A DNA stretch of 64,000 bases from Maylandia zebra (taxonomy: Eukaryota > Chordata > Actinopteri > Cichliformes > Cichlidae): the NCBI RefSeq assembly GCF_041146795.1, contig NC_135170.1, positions 24,050,033 to 24,114,032 on the forward strand. Direction: 5' to 3'. Of this stretch, positions 1 through 52,100 are shown one piece after another. The position numbers and the translations under genes are program-made. Position 1 is the stretch's first letter. The number at the start of each line of letters is the position of its first letter. The notes under the pieces were generated by a model, which was not told the DNA's origin, did no database searches, and saw only the letters and a program-made list of their open reading frames with translations.

Positions 1-1165
1 CAAAGGAATGCTCGGTGTCATCGATATGGAGGAAACGCATCGGATGCTGTTAGTTTTATTTTTTATTCATGAGTTATTGTTTTCTTACAGCTCGGTGCAA
101 TTGTTGTGTGCGTCGTAGAGGCCGGCGTTTCTGGAGGAACTCTCGTTGGCGCAGTTAATTTTCTACTGTGCAGCTATCCAACTATGTAGCTCATCTCATC
201 AGTTCTTCATTTAGAGAAGCTCAGTTTGGAAACATGTTTTTGTTTTCTGTAAAGAAGGAAAAAAACTCCTTCACCACTATACTGCAATTAAAGGGTTACA
301 TTTTATACTTCTGGCACTGTGTTATGATGCGATAACTACATGATGAGATCTTCTTGTCCCCTTGTATCTTATACCTCTATGCAATTTTTCTGACAGTCAT
401 GCTCGCCGTCTAGAAACTGGGCTGAGACTCAGGAACCCAGAACCTCCTGTATTCCCATCTCCACCCTTGATCAGACCCCATTTCATGTAGGAGTCATCCC
501 TGGACCTAAGCCGCCTCGTTGCATCCTGTACATCCTATAAACAACTGTTTTATACAAAATATATCAGGTGTGGAATCCATCTAATCATCTTGCACCAGTT
601 TGGGCACAGATGTGTAGAGAAACTAAAGTTAAATAAACAAATGCTTTGCCAGTGTAGATTGTACAGTCCATCTTGTGCTACCAGTGTTTCCCCCACCCCG
701 ACAACGCTGTAAAGGTTTACCCACGCATTTCTTTTCATTCTAGAGATGTTGCCTTGAATTGGCTATAAAAAGCATAGGTTTTAATGTTATAAATATGTAA
801 TTTAAAGAAGATCTTTACTGTGCTACTAAATACTCAGAGTAGTCGGTGGGTGTTGAGAATTTATCTACAAGTGTGTTTGTTCAGTTGTGTGTAAGAGAGA
901 CATTTGTTTTTCATGCAAGTCCTTCCTTATGTCACTGTAATGTGTACAGTACAAGAGGGGCAGTGTCATTTCCAAAGGATAGCTGTGAAGTGGACTGGCA
1001 GATGAACATTTACTGGCGTGAATGGACAGTCCACATGTTTGCATTGATGGTTCCATATTTTGCACCACCTTTTCTGACCAGAGAAGAGAGCTTTCATAAT
1101 GAAAGTAGCTCTTACCTCGTAATAGCTAACTGAAAAGGTGCAATAAAGTTGTGACTTTTGTGAGC
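1..1165 (+). other. Probable 3' end (terminal exon / 3' UTR) of an unidentified upstream gene
   Basis: A polyadenylation signal AATAAA at 1142 is followed by a TG-rich stretch typical of a + strand transcript end. A pyrimidine-rich tract ending in TTACAG at 92-97 could be a splice acceptor. After it, one frame reads 32 residues to a stop at 187-189 and another reads a short basic stretch (about 20 residues) to a stop; neither is recognisable. In human the gene just upstream of CYTH1 on the same strand is USP36, so that is the synteny-based guess, but I see no USP36-like residues here and give no symbol. The stretch may be entirely 3' UTR. Confidence 0.4.
1142..1147 (+). terminator. Polyadenylation signal AATAAA
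   Basis: A canonical hexamer with a GTGACTTTTGTGAG-type downstream element within 30 bases, then a T-run. It marks the probable end of the upstream + strand transcript. Confidence 0.5.
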
Positions 1166-3340
1166 TGATTGTGGGTTTTTTTTTTTTTCTCTTTGTCTTC
1201 CTCTGCTTTTTCCAAATATACAAATGGTATGTGGGTAAACAGCACAAATAGGGTCAGCATCACTGTTTAAGAAGGGTTCTTTCTTTAAGAAAGTCTGACT
1301 TACCAAAAGAGGTGCATGTATGTTGTATTGCCTTTATCTATGGAAGCTGAACCACTTACTGCACTTTCTTGTTAATACAGCATGCTGCTGGTTGGGTTAC
1401 ATTTAAAATGGACCTCAAAACCATTTGTGTACCATTTCAAGGAAACATGGTGCTCAATGCAATTGCAAGAAATTGTGCATGATGTTCAAATTTTGATTTA
1501 AACAGATCTGACGAATTAGGGTGAGCTCTGACTGGGAAACCAAAAACTTGTAACCCACAGGCAAAGCTCTAAAGTATACACTGCTTTCTTGTCTTTTTTC
1601 TGTCTGAAAAGGACTCTAATCTACAGGATGAACAACCTAACAAGTCCTAAAACTACAGATGGAAACCAGATCTCATTAGCAGGACGTTTACTGTGGGTGA
1701 TAGATCAAGTCTCTCATTCACTTTTGTATAATCACTTATTTTTGTAATAGGGGGAGATGCTGCTGACCAACTAAGTTGGGGAGTTTTTGGTTTGTTTTTT
1801 TTATTTGACATTTCAGACCAACCCATCTTTTACCTCCAGTCTGTGGCTATGATGTATGAGAGATACCAGTTGGATTTATGGATGCCCAATCCCTTCCAGA
1901 TTTCTAGGGCTTCCTGAGCAGACTTTGCATACTCTTCCTGTGCTTGGGTGGGATTTGTCCAATTACTCTGGTTTCCTCCTGAATTACAAAAATATGTCAA
2001 CTGGTGATTCTCAGTTGGCTGCAGGTGTAAATGCAAGGTAGATGAAGCATGCAAGTACAGAATAAAGTGCTGTGTGAATATGTGTGGCAAAGGTAATGTT
2101 GCTGCAGTATAGAGTGTTTTGAGTGGTTCAGCAGCTTCTTAATGCCAACATCATATAATCACATAGCAGTAACCCAATGCATTTAGCCATGTAGAGATGG
2201 TCAAGATCACCTGCTGAGAAACAAGGTAAGCATCAGAATGAGGCAGAAATTAAGCTTAAGTGTAAGTTCAATAAGGAGGTATCTGTAGTCACTCATCTGT
2301 CTGTTTTCCTGTGTATTCAGCTGCTTTTCTGTTGTTTACAGGACTACTGCTTTCCCATGCTGTCAATCTCATTTCTGACATCATTACTCTAGTCCAATCA
2401 ATTCTCGCCTGCCTTCTTTGAGCCAAAAGCCTTGGCTTTGCATGGTTTAAATCTGTGCTCCCTGCCATTCTCCCTTTCAGATTCTCTTTCATGCAACCCA
2501 CCTCCTCCCCATCTCCACTTCAGTTACCTCAGCCACAGCTCTATTCAAGCCTCAGTCTTCATCTTTACCACCATTTGTGGAGGTCCTGTCTTAAATCCTA
2601 TCACTGCTGGGATTCTGTTCTGCCATGATGGGTCATTTGGTGTCTAATCGCCCAATACGCTAATTTCTTTATCTCAGTAAATCATGTTTAGCTCTCTCCT
2701 TATTGAAATGTGATTTAAGTAATTTCGAACATGGCATGTTGGGGTCAGACCAGGGGTCCAAGGTTCACAGAGAACGGTCAGAAAAACAGCAAATATTTAT
2801 GAGTGGAAGAAGTAAGAGGAAAAGGACTGCTTCAAGCTGATAGGAAGGCAACAGTAATTCAAATAACCACTCATTAGCTCCAGAGGAGCATCTTTAATTG
2901 CACAACATGTAGAGCATGTTAGCAGATGGACTACAGCAGCAGAAGACCACACCAGGTGCCACTTCTGCACCGTGTTCACTTTATGCCACAAAGGACTATC
3001 GTTAGCAGCGGCCACTGAGTTTGTTCTACTCCATCTGTGTTTTTCTCTTGGAAAACAGGGATGAAGTTGCTCTGGTGAGCAACTGAAGTCTATTCATTAG
3101 CTCAAAAGGAAGATTTATTTACGTCTGGGAGCTAAAAGAGACTGAATAACGCTCCAATAAACAGAGGATCACCTAAATCTGTTTTGCTTCTCGCATTACA
3201 TTTAGTAATTTTCTCATATTTTCACTGAACGTTGTATTTAATGGATTATATGAATAGTTGTATGCACACGTTACAGGGCCCGTCAAATAAGCAGCAAGTT
3301 ATAAAACCTAGCAGCAGGACATTTAGTAAACTTGAAGCTA
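1166..3340. other. Intergenic region upstream of cyth1, no gene seen
   Basis: Open frames here are short (under 90 codons), lack splice context and resemble no known family. No repeat with clear boundaries was seen. The end nearest cyth1 may hold promoter elements. Confidence 0.5.
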
Positions 3341-3694
3341 AGTTAGAGCGTGACATCACATCTGGGATGGGAGGGGCCAGCATGTGCACCGGCTTTTCTG
3401 GAGAGCTACATAACAGCGGAGCAGCCAGGCATCGGCAGCACACACCTCTGAAACGGCAAAAAGAAAGGGACAAACAGAAAAGCAACAAGCTAAGAAAACC
3501 AAAAAAAAAAAGTAAGCTTACGCCTGCTTTCAAGTTGAGAGCTGGGAGGTGAGGCGAAGCCAGAGAAGAGACGAGAAAGGGAGGGAAGGAGGGCGGCAGG
3601 TAACGGAGTTGCTGCGGGCGCTTCGAGAGAGACATCCCCGGACAGAGACGCATTCATCAGCCGCAGAAGCAGCAGCAGCATCAGCACCACCGGG
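3341..3694 (+). promoter_or_regulatory. cyth1: cyth1 promoter-proximal region and 5' UTR of canonical first exon
   Basis: The stretch directly before the canonical start codon is more GC-rich than its surroundings, with a purine-rich GGGAGGGAAGGAGGGCGGC run near 3580-3600 and a short AGC-rich tract just before the ATG. A TTATAAAA sequence lies near 3299, but it is not certain that it acts as a TATA box. The transcription start cannot be placed from sequence. The long open frame on the opposite strand (3246-3653) is a by-product of this composition. Confidence 0.45.
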
Positions 3695-42902
<39,208 letters not shown>

Positions 42903-43504
42903 GGGCACTCGGCTCTCCGGACGTTGCATTTGACAGAATAAGGGGCGCGGGGTCTGTTGGCCCTTCCTGGGCCATTGCAGAGGTCATGACCAAGGTCTGC
43001 CTCTGACCTCCCCAAGGCTTTTCTCTAGGATACACAACAGGTCTGACTTTTGGACTCTGCAGGCCAGAAAACAAAAAACAGGAAAGCATGCTGGGTTTTT
43101 AGATAAGAGTCTGGGCTGAGCGCCTCCTCTAACCTCCTGTCTGAATGTGTTGCTTTCTCTCTCAGCTTTTATATGTGCTCTGTCTATGAGACCGGAAGGG
43201 AGTGTTACTGTGCAACTCAGAGTCCCTTTTGAAGACACGTTAAAACAACACAGTTCTCATATACACTGCATACATACGCAACATCACAACAAGCATACTT
43301 TCATGGAGTCCTCCCCCGTTGCACACATTGTTTTAACTCAGCAGGTCTGACCGAGTGTGGCACCCCAACCAGAATATTCCTCACTGTGTGGAAGAAAAGC
43401 AAAGATCTTTTCTGACGTGCTTTAATATGTTTTGGTAATACGTGTCTATTTTTACAGCTTTTACTGTCAAGTCCTCTCGAGCCTTTTGTTGTTTGCTTTT
43501 GTAG

Positions 43505-43510
43505 AATAAA
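43505..43510 (+). terminator. cyth1: cyth1 proximal polyadenylation signal
   Basis: AATAAA about 600 bases after the stop codon; the downstream element is weak. Confidence 0.5.
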
Positions 43511-44235
43511 ATGTTCAGATAGAAGCTGTAAAGGGGCTGCTATGAGAGGGAGGGAGGGTTATAATTTGCCAACTGTTAGTGATTTTTTTTCTTTTTTTAA
43601 TAGAAAAAAGAAAACAAACTTTTTTTTTTTTTTTTTTAAAAGGAGAAAAAAAAGTTGCCACTCAGGAGATTGCTACCATGTTCAGAGACTTTACAGGGTG
43701 GGTTGACTTGGATCATGTAAACAACTCAAGAGATGCATTCAAAGGCACGACGGAGGCCCGGGCTGAGCTGTGTTTGTATGTGAAACTGCAGAGAAGGCGT
43801 CTGCTTGTCTGGGAGGGGATGCATCCCGGGGATTATGGGCCTGTCTATCGCTTTGGGCTTTTGAGGTCTGAGGATTTGGGGGGGGGGGAGAAGCAAAAAG
43901 TCGGCCCATTTTTTCCCCCCTCGTTGTCTCATTTCGACTCTAAAACCAAATCATTATATTCCTGTATCATGCAAAAGTCATTAAAATGTCAGAAAACTTA
44001 CTTTACTGCTGCACAGTGCCTGGTGCCCTAGATGAAATGTGATGAGAAATGCTGCTGGTTAGCAAAAGTAATTTAGATATATATTTTTCTTCCTTTGTTC
44101 CACTCATCCCACCTGTCACGCTTCTTTAGAGGTTTGCTTTTACTGTTATAATTAAACAACATTTTCAGCACAGCCTCATTCATTGTTATGTTTAAGACAC
44201 ACTGTAGTTTATGAATATTGCTTTAAAGGAGCAGA

Positions 44236-44241
44236 AATAAA
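44236..44241 (+). terminator. cyth1: cyth1 middle polyadenylation signal
   Basis: AATAAA followed by AGTTTGTATT. Confidence 0.45.
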
Positions 44242-44342
44242 AGTTTGTATTATAGAAACAGTCCGATCCTTGTCTTAGTCCCTGTCTCAGGATCCAGTGT
44301 GCCAGGTGAAACAATACTGAAGAATGTACTGTGGTGAACCAA

Positions 44343-44363
44343 AATATATATATATATATATAT
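44343..44363. repeat. (AT)n microsatellite followed by (GA)n
   Basis: About ten AT units, then GGAGAGAGAGAGGG. Inside the cyth1 3' UTR if the distal end is used. Confidence 0.85.
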
Positions 44364-44783
44364 GGAGAGAGAGAGGGCAGAATGGCTGATTAGCGAGGCA
44401 CCAAAAAAGCAAAAACTAGTTTTGAGGGTACAGTTAAACAAATAGGGTCTGATTTGTACACCAAGCCATCGTCTCGACTGCTCCACAGTTGTCTCTCATC
44501 TCATCTGTGCCTGCTGTCCCTAATCCCACCCCCAGCCGTCCTGTTTCCTGGTCTCCTCCTCTCCTCTCTGCTCTTCCCAGCGCACTACTCCTAGAGGATT
44601 AAGCAAAAATGCAAAACAATCATAATTCTAGACAGTATTGGTTTATTTATCAAAGTTGTACATATTTAAATGTATAGTGGGTATTGTGTTTCTAATTTTG
44701 TTTATTTGTTTTGCCATTTTCCTTTGGCACTCTGTTAGAATGACTGAGTTAAGGTTTCTATCAATGCCATTTAACCAAGCTGT

Positions 44784-44789
44784 AATAAA
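44784..44789 (+). terminator. cyth1: cyth1 distal polyadenylation signal
   Basis: AATAAA followed within 30 bases by a TG-rich element; the best candidate for the gene's end. Confidence 0.6.
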
Positions 44790-47606
44790 GACCGAATTGT
44801 CACAATGCTGACTGTTGTATTCTGTTTCGTTTAAATAGAGCACTGAAGCGTATCATAGTTTTAACATGACACCACCAGGTGGCAGTATGTGATAAGGATC
44901 ACTGGCCATTGTGCTGCAAAGACAGGCGCGCTATTTTTTTCCGTTGCAAATGGTTTATTGTGCACTTTTATGCTGCTAATTAATGCACTTTCCCCAAATC
45001 GATGCCTAAATCAAATTATGGTTTAAATGTTGCCAGTCAGCCACATATATGGCTGTGACTATAACTTCCACTTGAGGGCAGCCTTGAATTTGAATCATGC
45101 CCTCTGTGTCCTGAACGAACACACAAGTCCCAAAGAACATTTGCCCTTATAAAATCCACCCTCCCCTTCTGTTACTGTTTAAAACCAGGCCTTATTTACC
45201 CTTATAACATTTCATATCTTTTCACGGGCTTGATTTCAACGTATTTATGGCAGAAATGTCAGGACAGCAGGGAAAGGTCGATATTCACAAGTGAATATGT
45301 ATCATATTAAATGATGCCTGGAAAGGCAAATCAATAGAAATGACTTTCTCAATGGAGCAGGCATGCAGGAACCAGCAGGATGTAACTGTTGGGATGCAGT
45401 GCAAAGGGAGAACATCTGGGGTCACAAAGGCTAAGATGCAGCTGGATTTGTGTTCCATTTTGATGCCGTGTGTCATAGTGTCATGGGAAAGAACTGGCTG
45501 AAAAGTGATTGTTTCTTATTATTAATGACTTTGTAAAGCAGTAAATGATAGGAAGCAAAAAAAAGTCACAATCCTGCTGCTTCTGTGGGGGGAAAAAACA
45601 CCATCTTTGATGAATGGTCTGCATATTTCTTCCCTATTCTTTCCATCATGTTCAGCAGTCCATGTGTAATTTCACACAAGACCCTTCAAAGTAGTTTGGG
45701 TAAACATTTCAGCTGCAAAAACACAAGTTAAACAAATCAATCCCATCTAAATATTTGCAGGAAATGCTAAATTGTCCTCGCGCATACGAGCTGTTTCTGA
45801 GTACATGGATTGATAAAGTTACATATTGTTTCTTCTCGGGCTTTAATTAATGTAGATAGTCGAAATGTTTTAAAGTTGAAACGTGTTTATCTGAACTGAA
45901 AACACAAAAAACCCTCAAAAAACAGAAGTTCTGTGATCTGTGGAAGATTAAAACCTTGTTGCTTTTTTTTCCTTTCAAACAAGCGATGTCTAAAATCAAG
46001 GCTAAATAAAACTCTGCTTATTTGTTTGATATTTTCCTCTGGGCCATTGCCTGCAGTGTTTTGTGAAAACATGGGTACAAATTATGCAACAATTTGTTCC
46101 AGATGTGCACTGAAGACAAAGACAAGAGATTTGTAGCCCTGAATTCCTGCGTTGCATCAATGCATTCTGTTATTAAGTGCATTACTGTATAATCAAAGTG
46201 GTTGGTAAATGGCCCCTGATCATCTTTGCATAGCCGCATTCAAGTAATATTTTGCACCCGTGCTGTGAAACAGGGTGATTTTTGAGAAGTGCAGAGCAAG
46301 AGCGAGGAGGTGATCGTGACTGATGGGAAATGAGAGGCACGCTTCCACTGAAAGAACAAAAAAAAGTGAAAAACTGAACGTGTGGTGGTTGCGAAGCGGC
46401 GGCAGAAGCAGGGAAGTCTTTGTTTTTTTGTTTTTTTTTACATTTCTGCACTCTTCTTCGCTTCTCGCATGTCTCACTCGACGTTGGAGTGTGCGTGACA
46501 AAGGGAAAGGTGATATTTTCTTCATTAGGAGTGGAGAAAGGAGTGGACGGGCTGTACTGAAAGAAGATCCCGGGAACAAACTGTATTCACAAATATTATT
46601 CAAAGCCAAATATTCTTAAAAAAAAAAACAAAGGCACGGTATAAATGGCATGGCTCAGTATGACATAGCCGACCTTTGTGCGCTGAAACACACACCACTC
46701 GGCTGTGCTGTCACTTTAGGCTTGCTTGGTGGATTCACTTCTCTGTGGTTAAGCTGAGGAAGGAGGGGGAAGGTCTGGGCCTACTGCAGCTCTTATAGGC
46801 CAGGGAGAAGGATCCTCCGTCTTCTCAAGTAAGTGGAGACATGTGAGACCAGTAAGGCTCCAATTAGGCCCAGACTATTTCCCAGAAGCACTGGAATCCT
46901 CCCCCTGCCTCTCAGCCCACCTCTGTGGGAGAAGGGTGCACCCCACGGTGTCCAGACCTGACCTCAGCTGGCATGAAATGGGCCTTCTCTCGTAGTGGTT
47001 CATGCAAGCAAAGAATGTTACACATAGAAAGGCATGCGCATACAAACACTGTGACATGCAAAGAGAGATGCAACACAGCATTGTGGATGTTTTCACCCAA
47101 ACCCATCCACAGCTGCACAGCATTTGCTCTGACTGCTCTCTTGGGCCTCGGGTTTGCATAAAATTACCAAGTCAACCCAAAACAGGAGTGTGTTGTTTGT
47201 CTGGGATTTTTTAAGCTGATCTAGTAAGTCTAAAAGTCATCATTCATGTTAAGCAGCATTGCTCTTCTACAATGGGAAGAACCTGATCTCAAATGGCTAA
47301 AAAGAAAAAAAAGAATCATGCTTGAGCAAACACAAATACACACAGAGACAAAGCACGACACACAGACAGGCTGGAGCCGTTTGCAGGTGGCAATTAAGCA
47401 TGTTTTCAAATGCAGGATTGTGCAGCGTTCAAGGTGCATGTACACTTTAGGTGCTGTGCTGACACATGTGTCGGTGGTTTACTGGAAGAAAAGATCCCGC
47501 TCAGATCACTTTAGCAATCTCTCTGGTAAAGGACAATGAATATAACCTCAGGGCAGGATTTCTGAGAAAGGGAGTTAAAAGGAAGAGACAACAAAGACAA
47601 GACTCC

Positions 47607-47633
47607 CCCCCCCCCCTCACACACACACACACC
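47607..47633. repeat. Poly-C plus (AC)n tract
   Basis: A run of about 12 C bases followed by a short CACACACACACA stretch. Confidence 0.8.
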
Positions 47634-48688
47634 CTCAACTGTCTCTCCCCTTACATCTCACTCTGCCTGACATACCCCTATAACTATGCAAACAGCATAT
47701 TTACTGTGCAGTGAGTTGTGCATAAGCTAGCTGTTGGGAGCCCTGTTTAAAACTGTGATGGTCAACAGCAGGAAAACATAGCTTGCATGGAACAAAAAGT
47801 TCACTTCATCTCCTTTCAAAGTGTTTGTGCGTGTGTTTTTTATCTCAAGCATGCAATTGTGTACGTTTGAAAAGTTTCCTGCACAAAAAATCTCAGAAAA
47901 CGTCTAATTAACACCAACTGAAGGAGATCTGTGTTCCAGCTTTTATTTAAGATACGTGACAAAAAACCTTTCTGATAAAATCAAAACAGCAGACATGTTC
48001 GCTTAAAAACCCTCTTCTTTCCTAACAGTTGCTTACTTTCCCTGAACAATATAGTTTTTCCCATACATTTTGAGGACGTCCTCTTTATCGCTGACATAGT
48101 GACCCAGTTGTGAGAGCTTGGAGGAAATAAAAAGTGCTCACAAACAGGTTCCTCTTAACAATCAACAAGGTGACAATGTCTACTGGTAGATTTATGATTT
48201 AGTTGTAAAGATCACTAAAGGATGCGTAACTGATTAGTACCTGTAAGGGAAGTATGCTGATTGCAGTTACCGGCATTGTAGCTGAGAAATGAGACAGCCA
48301 CTTGTCTGTACACACAGTTGTGATATAGTGGAGTAATTGAGGTTACACTCCTTCTGTTCGTGTCATAACAAAAACTTCTCTGACTTCTGTTTTGGTAACG
48401 AGTTCATCTACATGTGAATTCTTTCCTTTGTAACTGGTAGCTCTGGATATAATTATACAGAGCGTTAAAGTGAACGCAAAACCTGCGCTGGGGCCATTTT
48501 TTTCCATTTCAGCTCTGCGCTGGGGTTTGCTGCTCTCCTCGCCTGACGGTTTATAGAGCAGACTCTTGTCAAAGGGCTTGGCCTTTGCATCAGTGGGCTT
48601 TCTGCAGCGTATCACAGCCATTCAGCATCCTTTAGTGTTCAAGCACGGACTAATGGTTGTGACTGTTTCGTTTCTTTTTTTTTTCTTG

Positions 48689-48930
48689 AAAGCTTTCATA
48701 TTTTCACATAAACTGAAACAGAAAGCAGAGGTGAGCAGCAAAGCCGCATCAGAGACTCAACACGACAGTGGGCTTAGCGTGGGCTAACGATTCTTGTGTG
48801 ACGGAGGGGTCGGTTTTAATTTTGTGATTGACTTTTTTGAGTGCAAACTTTCATATATGCTTCCAGAGCAAAACAGAGAGCAGAGGAGAGCAGCAAAGCA
48901 GCGTTAGCAACTCTCTGCATAAAGTTTTAC
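48689..48930. repeat. Diverged tandem duplication, period about 155 bp
   Basis: CTTTCATA at 48693 begins a block containing AGAAAGCAGAGGTGAGCAGC. A matching block begins at 48848 with AGAGAGCAGAGGAGAGCAGC. The order of words is the same in both (CTTTCATAT, GAGCAGCAAAGC, then AGACTCAAC or GCAACTCTC). The two units are clearly related but much diverged. Confidence 0.65.
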
Positions 48931-49034
48931 TCAGTATGAGTTAACAATGGTGGCATGGGCTCATGGTTGAAATTGGATTGCTGTTATTATTATTATCCAT
49001 GCACCAAGCAGTTTGTTACCCACCTGGAAACATT

Positions 49035-49190
49035 CACATCAGCAGCCAGTTTAGAATCGCCAGTTAACCTAACATGCATGTATTTGGACTGTACCCATAG
49101 AGCAGGGCATCTAACATGCTGACGCTCAGAGGCTCTCATTCTGGAGTATCCTTGGGCGACGCACAGAACTATGAGTTGACCCCGGTGCAT
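49035..49190. repeat. Fragment of a dispersed fish repeat
   Basis: GCCAGTTAACCTAACATGCA and the following TGTATTTGGACTGT are phrases common in fish retroelement-derived repeats. Degraded, borders unclear. Confidence 0.45.
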
Positions 49191-52100
49191 ATATCAGAGT
49201 GCAAATGTTAACCAGTGCTAAGAGTGGTGCTTTGAGTGCTCAGCTGAGTAGGAGTAGAACTTGCTAACACACAGCAATGGAGTAATGGAGAGGAGGAAAA
49301 AAAGACAGAAGGTTGTTTGTTTCAGTGGGAAAACAGGAATTTATGAATTTTTCTGCACATTCGTTGAGCTGTGGGTGGATCTAATTCTGGGAAACTGAAT
49401 ATTTGTGTGAGTAAGTATGTGCGTGCACCGAGAAAGAGAAGCACATTGTTTTTCTTCCCTACGAGTTTCGCGTGGTTTAATCTCACGTCCAAATGAAATG
49501 TCCTGTAGATTACCTCATGTCGATTGAAGCGTATTGTATAATTTGCAGCCACAGGACTTCGAAGAACCTGAGATTAGAACTTCAGGAAACTGGGATAAGC
49601 TGGAGTAATTTCTGGAACCGCCAGATTGTTTGTTTACATGCAAGCATATGTTTTGGAACAGGCTGTACCTTCCTTCCAAGATTTTTAGTTAAGAACAGGA
49701 AAATGAGGGGAAAGGAGGCGGTGGTTTGGAACAAGTCCAGAAGAATTTCCTGTCTATAGGGAGTGCCCGACTAGAAGAGGACAAAAGGAAATGCCTTGCA
49801 GAAAGAGAACGGGAAAGGTCTGGCAGTTGCAAAGCACTTTTCTGAACTCTAACTCAGGGCCGGTTAACACTTGTTCTTTTTTGTGATTAATGTCTTTGCT
49901 AATGAGTCAAATGTTGCTGTATTTTAGGCACGGAGCCAGCGTAAAAAGTCCTTCTTTGTAAAATAATTAATCACAAAACATATCTGAAATACGCAGGAAA
50001 GGCCATGCAGACAGGGCCTCCCTCTGTTAGGGCCTCTTGGAAACACTGAGCTGCTGTTTTCGGAGGCCGCAAACCTCAAAGTGTAGGAGTTGCATTTCTC
50101 TGATGCAGGGCAGCAAAATACAGGATTATCGAGAAAACAGAACTGCAAAAGGAGAAGAAATGCATCTGTCCTGAGCTGTTGATTTATGACACACAAGGAA
50201 ACAAACACTAGCAGATGATGATGGAAAAGATGAAAGAACGTTCCTCTAACACTAAAAGAGAGTCAGACAGAAACACACCTGCGCTAGGAACAATAGGCTC
50301 CATTCAATCCAGCGAATGACATTTAGTCCATTTATAGTCTCATGATATGACTTCATTGTATCCGCGGAGATCACGTGCAAGGTCAATGAGGTCTCACAGA
50401 CATACGGAAATGTTTACAGATACAGAGAATAGTTGCGATCAAAGCTTTCCCGCGTGTGACTGATATATCCCGAGACGTATTCTCACATATCTGAGTCGGA
50501 TCTTTTAGATTGTCCAGAATGATGTCAGTAAATGCAAAATCCTCATTTGAGATGAGGTTGATCTACAGTTTGAGAATATCTTCCAGGTTAACCCCCTCTG
50601 ATCCACTGAAATGTCCCTGTCCTGTCCCTAGTCCGTATCACAAGGCTCCATCAGCACTTTTATCTCAACAGTAACCGCAAAACCTGTGTGTGAGCGTTGC
50701 ACATATACACAATAAATCCTTCCGGAAATATCGCGCTTACTGGCAAAGCATGGGATCAAATTACTACTACTGCGTTATAGAGGAAGTTTGCGTTTCTGTG
50801 TTTGCATGTTGGTGCATTTGGATGAGCCCTACATCATTCTAGCATCTGAATATAATAAATGTCTGCATGCACAACACAAGGGCGATCATGCGTGTTTTGG
50901 CAGCACGTCCCCTCAGTTGAGTGCATTTAAACAAGGTGTTCTCGGTTAACAGTATCCCTCAGCAAACCTGCTATTATGGCGCAGACAGATTTATTACCAG
51001 CTGCCTGAATGACATCAGCCAGCTATTTCTGGGATTTGTGGGAATCAAAGTCCATTTTGAAGATCCCGATTATGTCATTAGCTCCCTCTGTCCCCAAGCA
51101 TTCGATACTGATAAAAGAATGGTGGCGGCAGAGGCAGATGAGCCAAGATAGGCGGACAGCGTCACATCAATCATATTATCTGCACCGATCTGAATGTTTT
51201 GAGGCAACCCATCACATCTGGACACCGGCCATTTCAAGGAACGCGCCACGTGTGCATTCTTCAGAGACAGCTCATGGTCTGTGCACGGTTGTATGCCCTA
51301 ACATACTTATGCAGTGATCAAGGAGGTGCAGATTGTGAAACCCAATGTGATGTTTTTGTTTTGTTTTTTTTTCAGGTTGTGTATTAGCTGTGCATCACTC
51401 ATGCATTAAGTTATCTGAATGAAATCAGTGGAAAACACAGATATTCTCCCGCAGCTGAGAGCTGGATGATTTATACGACTCAATATGTTGCCACCGCCTG
51501 ACTTAACATAATGACAAAAACTGATATCTAAAAACCCAAATTTTTCATTTCATGGTGTGGTTGTGTGCCAGACTTTTAGGCCACTAAAAAGAAAAGTGCT
51601 CTTGTTACACTCTGGTTTTTAGATGGATTAAGCAAACAAAATAGAATGGGTTCATTAGTGAACTTTACAGGCATTGGTACACAGAGTTTGTTACTTTTGG
51701 ACAGAGCCAGGAATTTCATTATGTAGCCGCATATTCAGGGCCTGCTACGCAAACTAAGTCCTGGCCAGAAATAAATAAGGATATTTCCCAAAATATTGAA
51801 ACTATTCTTTAACAATAAATGCATTTTAGTTGCATTAGATTCGGCATGTTTGGCCTGTTATTGTTTGAAGTGAAGAATGGGATGTACTGGTATGGATCAG
51901 TTGTGAGAAAGCTTCACTTGTACCTACAAAAAACATCCAACCCGAAGCCACTTTCTGTGGAAAATTATGTGGATCTAGGCGACAACTCTTGATGCCATTT
52001 GTTCCTTTTCTTTCCCTTTCCTCCTTAATTTTGACAGTAATCAGAGTGAATGAATCACACAATCGCAGAGCCAACTCTTCCTGAATCAATTTTCGCTTAT

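Larger units (their letters stand above)
42903..44810 (+). other. cyth1: cyth1 3' UTR with several possible ends
   Basis: Three AATAAA hexamers lie on the + strand: 43505, 44236 and 44784. The last has the best TG-rich downstream element (CTGACTGTTGTATTCTG), so a 1.9-kb 3' UTR is likely, with shorter forms possible. The long frame at 43579-44031 lies inside and is not supported as coding. Confidence 0.65.

Noticed and set aside
3246..3653. 135-codon minus-strand open frame opposite the cyth1 first exon
   Set aside because: Antisense of the purine-rich 5' UTR; leucine/phenylalanine/serine-rich residues follow from that composition.
43579..44031. 150-codon open frame after cyth1
   Set aside because: Lies in the cyth1 3' UTR region and begins in T/A homopolymers; no domain seen.
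46220..46619. Overlapping open frames on both strands (129 codons on minus, 98 on plus)
   Set aside because: No homology, no promoter or splice signals recognised; low-complexity lysine- and serine-rich residues.
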